A stretch of 64,000 nt of DNA from Tangfeifania diversioriginum (GCA_945873105.1 CAMCBW010000002.1:124001-188000); one strand, 5' to 3'. Counted from the first letter of the stretch, positions 44,624 to 54,510 are shown. The notes: generated by a model from the sequence alone, not told the origin. Made by a program: numbers and translations.

Positions 44624-45523
44624 ATGAAAAAATATCTTTTCACATACTTCCTTGGACTATTGCTGCTCTGCCTTGGCATGGTTGGCTGCAGTAAGGAAGA
44701 TAACAACGGACCTAGTGTAAAGGGTTATCTCAACGGGACAGAAATTAAGGAAATAAAGGTAACAAATGGTGCAACAGTAAGCTTTAAATTCGAAATTCAG
44801 TCAACAGCCAATCTTTCGAAGGTTGAAGTTTTTATTCGAAAAGGCATTGGTCTAGGTACCGACAGTCAGCTGTTTCTGCGGAAACTGGCAGAAACGGGAG
44901 ATCTGGAAGGTACAACTTATAAGGTTGAGGGTTCAGTTGTTGCGTCGACCGATCTGATGATTTCTGTGGGTGCGATTGATGCAGATGGAAACATTACCAC
45001 GCTTCAGCTCAATGCCCTGCTTGACGTATCCGAATTTGATGATTTGATCCTGATGGATGCCCTCGAAAACGGAACTTCCAAAACTTTCCTGAGCACACAG
45101 TATGGCTTGCTTTTGTTTGCAGCCAACACTGCAGCTGATCCGGGAGCCATTGATTTGGGATTTGTCTATATGGAAAGCAATTCCAATGTGAAGGCATGTT
45201 TTGTATCCTTCAGCGATTTTTCAAAGGCTGTGGCCTATCCGGTAATTGGGGCAAACAACATCACCCTGCTTAAAAAGGCTCTTGCTTACACCAGTACAGA
45301 TGCAGCCAGTGTTCAGCAACAATTTGCTTCGGGAACCGATTTCCCCTCTGTGCTGGGTATCGATGCCGGAAAATCAGCATCCAATCTCAAGGATGGGGAT
45401 GTCATTGCCTTTAAAACACAAAAGGGGAAATATGGTCAGATTCTGGTAAAGACAATTGACCGAAAAAGTGAGGCCAGTACCAACCAGCAGACCATCAAGA
45501 TAAAATTGGTGGTGCAAAAGTAA
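44624..45523 (+). CDS. Surface lipoprotein, SusE/F position (possible glycan-binding)
   Basis: 299 residues with a lipoprotein signal (LLLLCLGMVGCSKED, Cys ~22) and an acidic start after the Cys that fits surface export. The first ~100 mature residues (VKGYLNGTEIKEIKVTNGAT, VEVFIRKG) look like an Ig-type sheet and resemble the start of the next gene's product. No catalytic motif. Its place directly after susD 2 is that of SusE/SusF-type surface glycan-binding proteins. An ATG-like upstream extension to 44546 is rejected because it hides the lipoprotein signal. Confidence 0.7.
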   Translation: MKKYLFTYFLGLLLLCLGMVGCSKEDNNGPSVKGYLNGTEIKEIKVTNGATVSFKFEIQSTANLSKVEVFIRKGIGLGTDSQLFLRKLAETGDLEGTTYKVEGSVVASTDLMISVGAIDADGNITTLQLNALLDVSEFDDLILMDALENGTSKTFLSTQYGLLLFAANTAADPGAIDLGFVYMESNSNVKACFVSFSDFSKAVAYPVIGANNITLLKKALAYTSTDAASVQQQFASGTDFPSVLGIDAGKSASNLKDGDVIAFKTQKGKYGQILVKTIDRKSEASTNQQTIKIKLVVQK

Positions 45524-45654
45524 ACGCTTCATTGCTCTAAAAATGGAACAGCCATGAGTTATCAATCAACTGTCGTTGGGTGTAACATCTTCGAGGCAAG
45601 TAGCTTCGCTGAACCTCAATTCCATGTGGCCTTTAAAAAACAAATTAATTAAGT

Positions 45655-46776
45655 ATGAAAAAGAATATTGTATTTCTCTTCGGGATAATTTCAATGCTTG
45701 GTATTCTCCTGACAGCGTGCAAGAATGAAACTGAGTCAATGACCACTATTGATGTTACCATCAATGGAAAGGCTGTTGACCAGGTAGCATTATCGTTGAA
45801 TTCGCTGATGAGTTATGAATTTGCTGTACAATCTTCCGATAAGGTGGGACGTATAGAGCTGCTCAAGAATGTCAACGGTATCAACTCGGGTCTTTCAGTG
45901 GCTGGTTCTACCACTGGCTCATCTGAAAAAGTTGCCGGTTCGGTATTGGTCACCAGCGAAATGAAGCTGATTCTGAATGTATTTAGCAAAGATTTCAAAT
46001 TGGCAGCAACCAAATCGATCCAGATTAAAATATTCGTTACAACGAATGCAGTGACCGAAATTGCTTTAACTTCGGCCAAAACGGGTGGCGTGATCGCGGA
46101 TATGCTTTCCAACATAACGGCCCGCGGGGTATGTTGGAGTACCCTCCCAAATCCTACCAATGATCTGGCAACCAAGACAAGCGACGGATCAGGTACCGGA
46201 GCATTTGTTAGTGAAATGAAGAACCTGGCCATGGGGACCACCTATTTTGTGAGGTCTTATATTGTAGGTGCCCAGGGAGTTATTTATGGAAACGAACAGG
46301 TTTTTACCACACTTTCGCCTCCAGTACCTGAAATTCCAAATGGTGGATTTGAGGCTCCTGTCATTGCCGGATTTGTGATGAATCCACAACCCAATGTCTG
46401 GACATTTACAGGCGGAGGTGCCGGTATGCAGCGGAATGGGAGTGCTTTCGGAGCTAAAAATGCACCTGAGGGTTTCCAGACCGGATTATTTCAGCAAGCG
46501 GCATCTATCTCTCAAAGCATGGATTTACCCGCCGGAAATTATGCGATCAGCTTGAAGGGTGCCCAAAGAGGTACGCAGGCTCAAACATTTGAGCTCTATT
46601 TCGATGCGTTGCTAATTGGGAAATTCCAGCCTGCAACAGCTGATTTTGAGCTTTTTGTATCAGATAAGTTTACTGCCACCGCAGGAACCCACAAGATTAC
46701 AATTACAGGCACCAATGCAAAAGGTGGAGACAACAGTGGATTTATCGATGAGGTAAAATTACTGTACCGGCCATAA
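45655..46776 (+). CDS. Surface lipoprotein with N-terminal Ig-like and C-terminal CBM-like domain
   Basis: 373 residues; lipoprotein signal LGILLTACKNETES (Cys ~22). Residues ~30-120 resemble the same part of the preceding lipoprotein (VTINGKAVDQVALSLNSLMS). Residues ~125-225 are an Fn3-like linker (SAKTGGVIADMLSNITARGV, YFVRSYIVGAQGVIYGN). The last ~145 residues (IPNGGFEAPVI..., SMDLPAGNYAISLKGAQRG, FIDEVKLLY) look like a jelly-roll carbohydrate-binding domain. Most likely a surface glycan-binding protein of this PUL. Confidence 0.72.
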   Translation: MKKNIVFLFGIISMLGILLTACKNETESMTTIDVTINGKAVDQVALSLNSLMSYEFAVQSSDKVGRIELLKNVNGINSGLSVAGSTTGSSEKVAGSVLVTSEMKLILNVFSKDFKLAATKSIQIKIFVTTNAVTEIALTSAKTGGVIADMLSNITARGVCWSTLPNPTNDLATKTSDGSGTGAFVSEMKNLAMGTTYFVRSYIVGAQGVIYGNEQVFTTLSPPVPEIPNGGFEAPVIAGFVMNPQPNVWTFTGGGAGMQRNGSAFGAKNAPEGFQTGLFQQAASISQSMDLPAGNYAISLKGAQRGTQAQTFELYFDALLIGKFQPATADFELFVSDKFTATAGTHKITITGTNAKGGDNSGFIDEVKLLYRP

Positions 46777-46786
46777 TGGAAAATTG

Positions 46787-46882
46787 GCAAAGAGGTTGCA
46801 TCAAGACAGGTTTTTTGCAGTAGACAGTGAAACCCGCAGAGGGTGTAGTAGCTAAAAATTTGTTTTGAAGCAATCTCTTTGC
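46787..46882. other. Long-range inverted repeat upstream of the GH106 gene
   Basis: gcaaagaggttgc (46787-46799) can pair with gcaatctctttgc (46870-46882), 13 base pairs with one wobble and a 70-base loop. It follows the lipoprotein stop and is 124 bases from the GH106 start. It may be a transcript end or processing structure. Confidence 0.45.
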
Positions 46883-47005
46883 ATTTTTGCAAATTTTATT
46901 TGGATGACACGCACCTGTACCAAGCCCACAGAAAGTGGTGCAAATACAAAGGCGGGTTCCATACGTCCGAACTGTATCTCGGTGATTTAATAATGCAATT
47001 TACCT

Positions 47006-50000
47006 ATGAAAAACAAATTCCGCTTGGTTATCTGTATTTTGGCTGCAATGTTTGTCGCATCTTGCGCAACCGACAGCTCAAATGTTTCAAACAGGAAACT
47101 GGAATCAGGCTTCATCACACCTCCCGACTCCATTCAAACCAGTGTTTACTGGTACTGGATCTCTGACAATATCACGAAGGAAGGTGTGGTAAAAGATCTT
47201 CATTCGATGAAGCAAGCCGGAATTAACCGGGCTTTTATCGGAAATATTGGTCTGGCAGATGTCCCATACGGGAAAGTAACCATGCTGAGTGAGGCCTGGT
47301 GGGAAATCCTCCATGCTGCCCTGAAGACGGCGACCGAACTGAACATTGAGATCGGCATCTTCAATTCACCGGGCTGGAGCCAATCCGGCGGGCCATGGGT
47401 AAAATCAGGTGAGGCCATGCGTTACCTGATCTCCTCTGAGACTTCAGTAACGGGGCCGTTGAAACTTTCTCAAAAACTGGAAAAGCCAAACGATATTTTT
47501 CAGGATGTAAAAGTGATTGCCTATCCAAGGCCCAGGAATGACCAACTGGCACTGACCAGCGAAAATGCCACAATTGCTGCAATACCCAATGTTACCGGAC
47601 TCTCCGGGATTTGTGATGGCGATACGAAAACAGGAATTACATTCCCCGCAGGTGGTGAAATTGCCATCCAATTTGAAGCAAAGGAACCTTTTACTGCACA
47701 AAGCCTGTCTGTAAGATCTCTGGCGCAACCCATGCTTGTCATGGCGCTATTCCAGGTGAAAGAGGCCAATGGAGATTACCGAACCCTCTCTGAATTTCAG
47801 ATCAACCGTTCAAATCCAGGACTGAATGTTGGTTTTGAACCTTATGCACCTGTAGTGGTATCATTTCCAGCCACAACTGCTAAAAATTTCCGCCTGACGA
47901 TTAAAAACACCAAACCCAACAGCGGACTCTCTGAGGTTGTCATCTCTGCTGCACCACGTGTGGAACGTTATGCCGAAAAGACCCTGGCCAAAATGCATCC
48001 GACACCACTGCCGTACTGGAAAGATTATCAGTGGCCGCAGCAAGCAGAGGCAGAAGACAAAACTACCGTGATTGATGCTTCAAGTGTTATCGATATTTCG
48101 AAAAATCTTACAGCAGACGGAATTCTTAACTGGGAGGTGCCGGAAGGAGAGTGGGTTATTCTCAGAACGGGCATGACGCCAACGGGCACGGTTAACAGTC
48201 CGGCTTCCCCCGAGGCGACCGGTTACGAAGTGGATAAGATGAGTAAAAAACATGCAGAGAAACATTTCTATGGTCACATGGGTGAAATTCTGAAACGTAT
48301 TCCGGAGGCCGACCGTAGGAGCTTTAAAGTGGTGGTTCAGGATAGCTATGAAACAGGCGGACAGAATTTCACGGATGGTTTCATCGAAGAATTCAATCAG
48401 AAATATGGATATGATCCGACACCATTCCTTCCTGTTTACCAGGGAAAGGTGGTAAACAGTCAACTGGAGTCTGACCGCTTCCTTTGGGATGTACGTCGGA
48501 TGGTGGCAGACAAGGTGGCCTATGACTATGTGGGCGGACTAAGGGATGTTAGTCACAAGCATGGATTAAAGACCTGGCTTGAAAATTATGGTCATTGGGG
48601 ATTCCCGGGCGAGTTTCTGATGTACGGTGGTCAGTCGGACGAGATCGGCGGAGAGTTTTGGAGCGAAGGAGAACTTGGAGACATTGAAAACCGTGCGGCA
48701 ACTTCCTGCGGACATATCTACGGTAAAACAAAAATTTCCGCGGAATCCAATACTTGTGCAGGCCAACCCTTCAGCAGGTACCCTGGCACCATCAAACAGC
48801 GCGGTGACCGCTTTTTTGCCGAGGGAATCAACAATACACTGTTGCATGTCTATATCACTCAAGCTTACGAGGAGAAGAATCCTGGAATGAATGCCTGGTT
48901 TGGCAACGAGTTCAACCGGAAGAACACCTGGTTTTCGCAAATGGATAGCTATACCCAGTACCTGAAAAGGACAAATTTCATGCTCCAGCAGGGATTGAAT
49001 GTGGCCGATGCAGCCTATTTTATCGGGGAGGATGCCCCCAAAATGACCGGAGTTACTGATCCTGCGCTGCCCGTTGGCTATCAGTTCGACTATATGAATG
49101 CTGAGGTCATCGAAAAATTTATGACTGTTAAAAACGGACTGATCACGCTGCCACATGGTACCCAATACCGTATCATGGTATTGCCAAAGCTGGAGACCAT
49201 GCGTCCAGAACTTCTCGCAAAGATAAAGCAGCTGGTCAATGACGGTGCTGTGATCCTGGGTCCCGCACCCAAACGTTCTCCCAGCCTGCAGAATCAACCG
49301 GCTGCCGACCAAAGGGTACAGGCAATGGCTGCTGAACTTTGGGGAGCAGTGGATGGGGTGAATGTGAAGTCCGCAAAAGTCGGTAAAGGAAAGGTCCTTA
49401 ACGGGATGAGCATGAGCGAGGCATTTGCATTGATCAATTGTGTGCCCGATTGCCAATTGCCGGAGGATCGTTCGATACACTATGGACACCGCACCTGGGC
49501 AGGCGGTGAGCTTTATTTTGTATCCAACCAGACAGCAGAAACAAAGATTATTCATCCTGAGTTCAGGGTAAAAGGTTTGCAGCCGGAGCTTTGGGAAGCC
49601 ACGACAGGCTACATGCGGAACCTTCCGGCTTATGGCAAGAAGGAAAATACAACCCTGGTGCCTTTGAAGCTGGAACCCTATGAGAGTGTTTTCCTCGTAT
49701 TCAGAAAATCCGCAGGAAAGGCTCAGGGCAGTGGTATCGGGCTCAATTACCCGCAACCAACCCCAATTGCTGATTTGAAAGGTCCATGGAGTGTCAACTT
49801 CAATGCCTCCCAAAGAGGTCCGGAAGAGACTGTTGTTTTCGAATCCCTGAAGGATTGGACTACCTCTGTGGATGAGCGAATCAAATATTATTCAGGAACA
49901 GCTACTTACAGCTGTAAATTCAGCCTCGCACAAATCCCGGCGAATGAAAAAGTGAACATCAACCTGGGAAATCTGACCGCCATGGCCAAAGTCATGTTGA

Positions 50001-50257
50001 ACGGCAGTTATGCCGGGGGAGTGTGGACGGTGCCCTATCAGCTCGACCTTACAAGCCTGGTCAAACAGGGAGAGAATGAACTGAAGATCGAAGTGGTGAA
50101 TACCTGGGTCAATCGGTTGATCGGAGACAGCAGACTGCCTGCAGAACAGCGGCAAACCTGGTGCCCGGTAAATCCATTCAAGCCGGATGATCCGCTGCAA
50201 CCTTCGGGATTGTTTGGTCCGGTGAGCATTTTGTCCCTTCCGCGAGATTTACCATGA
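47006..50257 (+). CDS. GH106-type alpha-L-rhamnosidase lipoprotein
   Basis: 1083 residues, lipoprotein signal (LAAMFVASCATDSS, Cys ~20), so probably attached to a membrane. The opening YWYWISDNITKEGVVKDLHS, AGINRAFIGNIG, and GIFNSPGWSQSGGPWV match the N-terminal block of family GH106 alpha-L-rhamnosidases. These invert anomeric configuration and need calcium. Conserved blocks continue with VVQDSYETGGQNFTDG and KISAESNTCAGQPFSRYPG. The C-terminal ~200 residues form a galactose-binding-like sheet (VNINLGNLTAMAKVMLNG). It is the best indicator that the locus handles rhamnose-containing glycan. Which glutamates are catalytic was not settled by eye. Confidence 0.9.
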   Translation: MKNKFRLVICILAAMFVASCATDSSNVSNRKLESGFITPPDSIQTSVYWYWISDNITKEGVVKDLHSMKQAGINRAFIGNIGLADVPYGKVTMLSEAWWEILHAALKTATELNIEIGIFNSPGWSQSGGPWVKSGEAMRYLISSETSVTGPLKLSQKLEKPNDIFQDVKVIAYPRPRNDQLALTSENATIAAIPNVTGLSGICDGDTKTGITFPAGGEIAIQFEAKEPFTAQSLSVRSLAQPMLVMALFQVKEANGDYRTLSEFQINRSNPGLNVGFEPYAPVVVSFPATTAKNFRLTIKNTKPNSGLSEVVISAAPRVERYAEKTLAKMHPTPLPYWKDYQWPQQAEAEDKTTVIDASSVIDISKNLTADGILNWEVPEGEWVILRTGMTPTGTVNSPASPEATGYEVDKMSKKHAEKHFYGHMGEILKRIPEADRRSFKVVVQDSYETGGQNFTDGFIEEFNQKYGYDPTPFLPVYQGKVVNSQLESDRFLWDVRRMVADKVAYDYVGGLRDVSHKHGLKTWLENYGHWGFPGEFLMYGGQSDEIGGEFWSEGELGDIENRAATSCGHIYGKTKISAESNTCAGQPFSRYPGTIKQRGDRFFAEGINNTLLHVYITQAYEEKNPGMNAWFGNEFNRKNTWFSQMDSYTQYLKRTNFMLQQGLNVADAAYFIGEDAPKMTGVTDPALPVGYQFDYMNAEVIEKFMTVKNGLITLPHGTQYRIMVLPKLETMRPELLAKIKQLVNDGAVILGPAPKRSPSLQNQPAADQRVQAMAAELWGAVDGVNVKSAKVGKGKVLNGMSMSEAFALINCVPDCQLPEDRSIHYGHRTWAGGELYFVSNQTAETKIIHPEFRVKGLQPELWEATTGYMRNLPAYGKKENTTLVPLKLEPYESVFLVFRKSAGKAQGSGIGLNYPQPTPIADLKGPWSVNFNASQRGPEETVVFESLKDWTTSVDERIKYYSGTATYSCKFSLAQIPANEKVNINLGNLTAMAKVMLNGSYAGGVWTVPYQLDLTSLVKQGENELKIEVVNTWVNRLIGDSRLPAEQRQTWCPVNPFKPDDPLQPSGLFGPVSILSLPRDLP

Positions 50258-50326
50258 TGTCCGGCAGAAAAACGATGCAAATGGAATATCAAAATAGGCC
50301 ATGAACAATTCACAAACATTGTCAGG

Positions 50327-52528
50327 ATGCAACATCATTCCATGTTAAACCAAACTCAAAGGATGCTGATTTTTAATAGGTTGAAAATCTTCTTCGGTAT
50401 CATCCTCTGTTGGAGTCTGTTTTCACCGGGTTTAAAAAGTCAGGTACTATCGGCTGCCAGCGAAGCACCTGATCCAATCCTCGACAATGGCGTTCTTACC
50501 CTTAAACTCGACGTCACAAGGGGAGGAGCCATCTCCTGGCTTTCCTTGTCTGGTTCAAACAGAAGCATTGTCAACATCGCGGATGAAGGAAGGTACATCC
50601 AGCAATCCTATTATGCGGGAAAAAGTTTGGATCGAAAATCCGAAGGACAATCCCCCAACTGGTCGCCATGGAGCTGGAATCCGATCCAGGTTGGGGATGC
50701 CTTTCGCAACAGGGCTAAAATTCTCGATATTCAAAAAAATGGCAATACGCTTTACGTAAAGTGTATTCCAATGCTGTGGGATATGAACAATAAGCCTGCC
50801 GAGGCTGAAATGGAGCAGTGGACCACCCTTTCGGGCAATGTGCTCACGGTTAGGAATAAAATAACCTGTCTTCGCACCGATAACATCTACGCGGAAGGAA
50901 TTTCAAATGATCAGGAACTGCCGGCTGTATACCCTATTTCGGCTTTAAAAAACCTGTATACCTACATTGGAGATGCTCCTTTTACAAATGCACCGGTGAG
51001 TAATCCGGTCACGGTCTTCCTGTCGAGCGGATTTTGGGGCCGGTATCTCAACGAAACAGTGACAGAAAACTGGATGGCCTACGTTGATGACAACAAGTGG
51101 GGCCTGGGGGTTTACAATCCTCTCTGCAAAAATTTCATTGCCGGTATGGCCGGTCAGCCGGGAGGAGAAGCAACCAGCGGATCCACCTCCTATATTGCCC
51201 CGGTTAAAAAGGAGATACTGAATAAAAACTCTGTGTATGAGTATGAATACTATTTGATTGTCGGAACTGTCAGCGAGATACGATCGAAAATTTACCAGAT
51301 CCAGGCATCCAATCCACTGATAACTTCCATCCTGGTAAGAAGTTCCGGAGAAGTTTCGACACTCAATGGCCTGGGGAACACTTTGCAAATGGTGACAACT
51401 GTTTTTCCTTCCGTTGCCAAGAACCTGGTTGACTGGTCAGTTGATTCTCCTGCCCTGGCTACCATTGATGGCAAAGGGATGCTTACTGCTTTGAAAACCG
51501 GCACTGTGACCATTAAGGCAACAGCCAGGGATGGTACAGGAATCTCGGGATCCAAAACAATTACCATTACAGACATCCCTCAAAAGAATGGCTGGGAATT
51601 TACTTCTTCAACGGAAGGGTGGACCAGTACCCATTCCGGCACTGTATCCAATGCGGAGGGCAACCTGGTATTCAATATCTCTGGTCCCGATCCCTATGTC
51701 TCCGGACCGGTTTTTGTGGAAAGCTGGAATACCAATGGTCTCAGGTATCTCTGGCTGAGGTTGAAAAATGAGACCAGCGACTCGGCGGGATCCTTTTACA
51801 TCTTCTTCGATACCGCATCTGGGGGTGGTTTCACCTCTGTGAGTTTTCCGCTGAACCCCAATGACCATGAATTCAGGGATGTTTTTGTGGATTTGACCGC
51901 CAATCCAAAATGGATTCCTGGTTCTAAAATAAACTATTTCCGGTTAGACCCGGTGAATAGTTCAGTATCCGGAACGGTTTCCGTTGATTTTATCCGTGTG
52001 ATGGCTAACCGGCCGCCTTTGGCAACTTCCCTGACGGTTAAAAGTGCAGGAGAGGTGAATGAAATAAAGGGGAAGGGCACTACCTTGCAGTTTTATGCCA
52101 CGGTAATTCCTGCTTTGGCAGATAGTACGGTCAGATGGACCGTTGACAATCAACTGGTTGCCACAATAGACGCAAAGGGGCTTCTCACCGCGTTATCCAA
52201 TGGCTCTGTCAAGGTGAAGGCCACGGCGTTTGATGGTTCAGGAGTCTTTGGAACCAGGGAGATTGCGGTATCACTGGTTACCTCGGCAGGCAATCTGGAA
52301 TGGGCTAATCTAAATATCTATCCGAATCCAGCCACCAATCGGCTGACAGTAAGCAGTGGCCAGTTAAAGGTAGATGGGATCGTCATTTGTGATTTGCAGG
52401 GAAGAACCGTTTTGTCCTTCGGTGAATCATTTGTGGGTACAAAAACAATTGACCTGTCACTTGAAAGTGGAACTTACCTGGTACGGTTAAAGGGAATTGA
52501 CAGGACTTATAAATTGATCGTCAATTAG
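50327..52528 (+). CDS. T9SS-exported protein: unknown N-terminal domain, two BIG2-like domains
   Basis: 733 residues. Hydrophobic signal (LKIFFGIILCWSLFSPGLKS). Residues ~40-325 are an unrecognised domain (VLTLKLDVTRGGAISWLSLSG, WSPWSWNPIQVGDAF) that recalls mutarotase- or lyase-type beta-sandwiches. A BIG2-like Ig domain (~335-410), a jelly-roll-like stretch (~415-555) and a second BIG2-like domain (~560-645) follow. The C-terminal ~75 residues (NIYPNPATNRLTV ... GTYLVRLKG) are a Type IX secretion sorting domain, so it is exported to the surface or medium. Starts at 50342 or 50363 are alternatives. Likely a new enzyme or binding protein of this locus. Confidence 0.75.
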   Translation: MQHHSMLNQTQRMLIFNRLKIFFGIILCWSLFSPGLKSQVLSAASEAPDPILDNGVLTLKLDVTRGGAISWLSLSGSNRSIVNIADEGRYIQQSYYAGKSLDRKSEGQSPNWSPWSWNPIQVGDAFRNRAKILDIQKNGNTLYVKCIPMLWDMNNKPAEAEMEQWTTLSGNVLTVRNKITCLRTDNIYAEGISNDQELPAVYPISALKNLYTYIGDAPFTNAPVSNPVTVFLSSGFWGRYLNETVTENWMAYVDDNKWGLGVYNPLCKNFIAGMAGQPGGEATSGSTSYIAPVKKEILNKNSVYEYEYYLIVGTVSEIRSKIYQIQASNPLITSILVRSSGEVSTLNGLGNTLQMVTTVFPSVAKNLVDWSVDSPALATIDGKGMLTALKTGTVTIKATARDGTGISGSKTITITDIPQKNGWEFTSSTEGWTSTHSGTVSNAEGNLVFNISGPDPYVSGPVFVESWNTNGLRYLWLRLKNETSDSAGSFYIFFDTASGGGFTSVSFPLNPNDHEFRDVFVDLTANPKWIPGSKINYFRLDPVNSSVSGTVSVDFIRVMANRPPLATSLTVKSAGEVNEIKGKGTTLQFYATVIPALADSTVRWTVDNQLVATIDAKGLLTALSNGSVKVKATAFDGSGVFGTREIAVSLVTSAGNLEWANLNIYPNPATNRLTVSSGQLKVDGIVICDLQGRTVLSFGESFVGTKTIDLSLESGTYLVRLKGIDRTYKLIVN

Positions 52529-52556
52529 TATCGCAGCTATGTTGCATACAAAATCA

Positions 52557-52588
52557 GAGACCCGACTCCCTGGCAGGAATCGGGTCTC
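52557..52588. terminator. Bidirectional terminator hairpin
   Basis: gagacccgactcc (52557-52569) pairs with ggaatcgggtctc (52576-52588), 13 base pairs with one imperfect pair and a six-base loop. It lies between the convergent ends of the T9SS protein gene and typA. T tracts are short on both sides. Confidence 0.75.
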
Positions 52589-52617
52589 TTGATATGGAAG
52601 TTTCCCCGAAGGGTTTA

Positions 52618-54417
52618 CTAGACTTTTGATGATCTTTTGCGCTCAATTTCGCTCAACTTGATTTTTCTCAACCGGATTGATTTAGGCGTAACCTCTACAT
52701 ATTCATCCTTTTGGATGTATTCGAGTGCCTCTTCCAGGCTGAATTTGGTGGCTGGTGTCAAGCGGATTTTGTCATCAGAACCTGAAGCACGCATGTTGGT
52801 TAGCTTCTTGGGTTTCGTCAGATTGAGCACCAGGTCGCCTTCCCGGTTGTTTTCACCACAAACTTGTCCTTCGTAAATATCATCCTGAGGTTCAATAAAA
52901 TAACGGCCACGATCCTGCAGTTTCCCCAATGAATAGGCAAATGCAGTTCCTGTTTCCATGGCAATCAACGAACCATTGACCCGCGTTTCGATGGGGCCCT
53001 TGAATTTGTCGTAGTGCAGGAATCGGTGTGACATCACCGCTTCTCCCTGGGTGGCTGTAAGCAGATTGGTACGCAGACCAATGATCCCGCGGGATGGAAC
53101 ATGAAATTCCAGATGGGTGCGGTCGCCTTTGTGTTCCATGTTGATCATCTCTCCCTTTCGGCGAGTGACGAAGTCGATGGCGGTGCCGGCCATCTCGGCG
53201 GGTAGGTCAATGTCCAGCAGTTCGATCGGTTCATGGCGTTCGCCGTGAATCTCCTTGTACAAAACCTGTGGCTGGCCAACCTGCAATTCATATCCTTCAC
53301 GACGCATGGTTTCAATCAGGACCGATAGATGAAGGACACCACGACCATTCACGTTCCATGAATCAGCCGAATCTGTCGGTTCTACCCGCAGGGCAAGGTT
53401 TTTCTCCAGTTCCCGTTCGAGGCGTTCATGGATATGGCGGCTGGTGACAAACTTGCCCTCTTTTCCATAAAAAGGTGAGTTGTTGATGGTGAACAACATG
53501 CTCATGGTTGGTTCATCTACATCGATTGGATCCAGTGCTTCAGGATTTTCATAGTCGCAGATGGTATCTCCAATTTCAAAATCATCAATGCCTACCAGCG
53601 CACAGATGTCGCCATTGAGTGCAGTGGCTACTTTTTCGCGGCCGAGGCCGGTGAAGACGTGCAACTCTTTAATTTTGGAACGGGTAATGGTACCGTCGCG
53701 CTTCACCAGCGAAACGTTCATCCCCTCTTTGACCTCTCCTCTGTGGATTCTGCCGATGGCAATCCGACCTATGTATTTGGAATAATCCAGGGAGGTGATC
53801 AGCATCTGGGGAGTCCCTTCGTTTTCGGGAGGGGCCGGTATGTGTTCAAGAATCGCATCAAAAAGCGGTTCAATGGAATCGGTTGGCGTCTTCCAGTCAG
53901 TGCTCATCCAATTTTGTTTGGCAGAGCCGTAAATGGTCGGAAAATCGAGTTGATCTTCTGAAGCATCCAGACTGTACATCAATTCAAATACCTGTTCGTG
54001 CACCACATCCGGACGGCAATTGGGTTTGTCAACCTTGTTTACCACAACGATGGGTTTGAGCCCGAGTTCAATGGCTTTCTGGAGGACAAATCGGGTCTGG
54101 GGCATCGTGCCTTCGAAGGCATCCACCAGCAACAAAACACCGTCTGCCATGTTGAGCACCCTTTCGACCTCTCCGCCAAAGTCAGAGTGACCGGGGGTAT
54201 CTATGATGTTTATCTTGATTCCCTTGTACACCACCGATACGTTTTTTGCCAGGATGGTAATCCCTCTTTCGCGTTCCAGGTCGTTGCTGTCCAGGATTAA
54301 TTCACCCGGATTCTGGTTGGAACGAAAGATGTTGGAGTGAAGGATCATCTTGTCTACCAGGGTTGTTTTACCGTGGTCGACGTGGGCAATGATGGCTATG
54401 TTTCTTATTTTTCGCAT
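52618..54417 (-). CDS. typA: Translational GTPase TypA/BipA
   Basis: Ribosome-binding GTPase involved in 50S assembly and stress adaptation. GTPase motifs are intact: G1 AHVDHGKTTLVDKM, G3 DTPGHSDFGGEVER, G4 NKVDKP. EF-G-like domains and the BipA-specific C-terminal domain (VMSHRFLHYDKFKG, RPKK-like tail) complete 599 residues. It has its own promoter region, separated from tonB by heptamer arrays on the same strand. Confidence 0.97.
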   Translation of the reverse strand: MRKIRNIAIIAHVDHGKTTLVDKMILHSNIFRSNQNPGELILDSNDLERERGITILAKNVSVVYKGIKINIIDTPGHSDFGGEVERVLNMADGVLLLVDAFEGTMPQTRFVLQKAIELGLKPIVVVNKVDKPNCRPDVVHEQVFELMYSLDASEDQLDFPTIYGSAKQNWMSTDWKTPTDSIEPLFDAILEHIPAPPENEGTPQMLITSLDYSKYIGRIAIGRIHRGEVKEGMNVSLVKRDGTITRSKIKELHVFTGLGREKVATALNGDICALVGIDDFEIGDTICDYENPEALDPIDVDEPTMSMLFTINNSPFYGKEGKFVTSRHIHERLERELEKNLALRVEPTDSADSWNVNGRGVLHLSVLIETMRREGYELQVGQPQVLYKEIHGERHEPIELLDIDLPAEMAGTAIDFVTRRKGEMINMEHKGDRTHLEFHVPSRGIIGLRTNLLTATQGEAVMSHRFLHYDKFKGPIETRVNGSLIAMETGTAFAYSLGKLQDRGRYFIEPQDDIYEGQVCGENNREGDLVLNLTKPKKLTNMRASGSDDKIRLTPATKFSLEEALEYIQKDEYVEVTPKSIRLRKIKLSEIERKRSSKV

Positions 54418-54510
54418 TTTACTAATTTGGGTGCAAAGATAGTCATTAATTCAGGGCTATGAATCAGTACTATAAAATCATTCCGTTAAATTTACATCAC
54501 CACATCATGG

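Noticed and set aside
48566-49813. A 415-codon minus-strand frame inside the GH106 gene
   Set aside because: Antisense to a well-supported enzyme; no family motif, Cys- and His-rich shadow composition.
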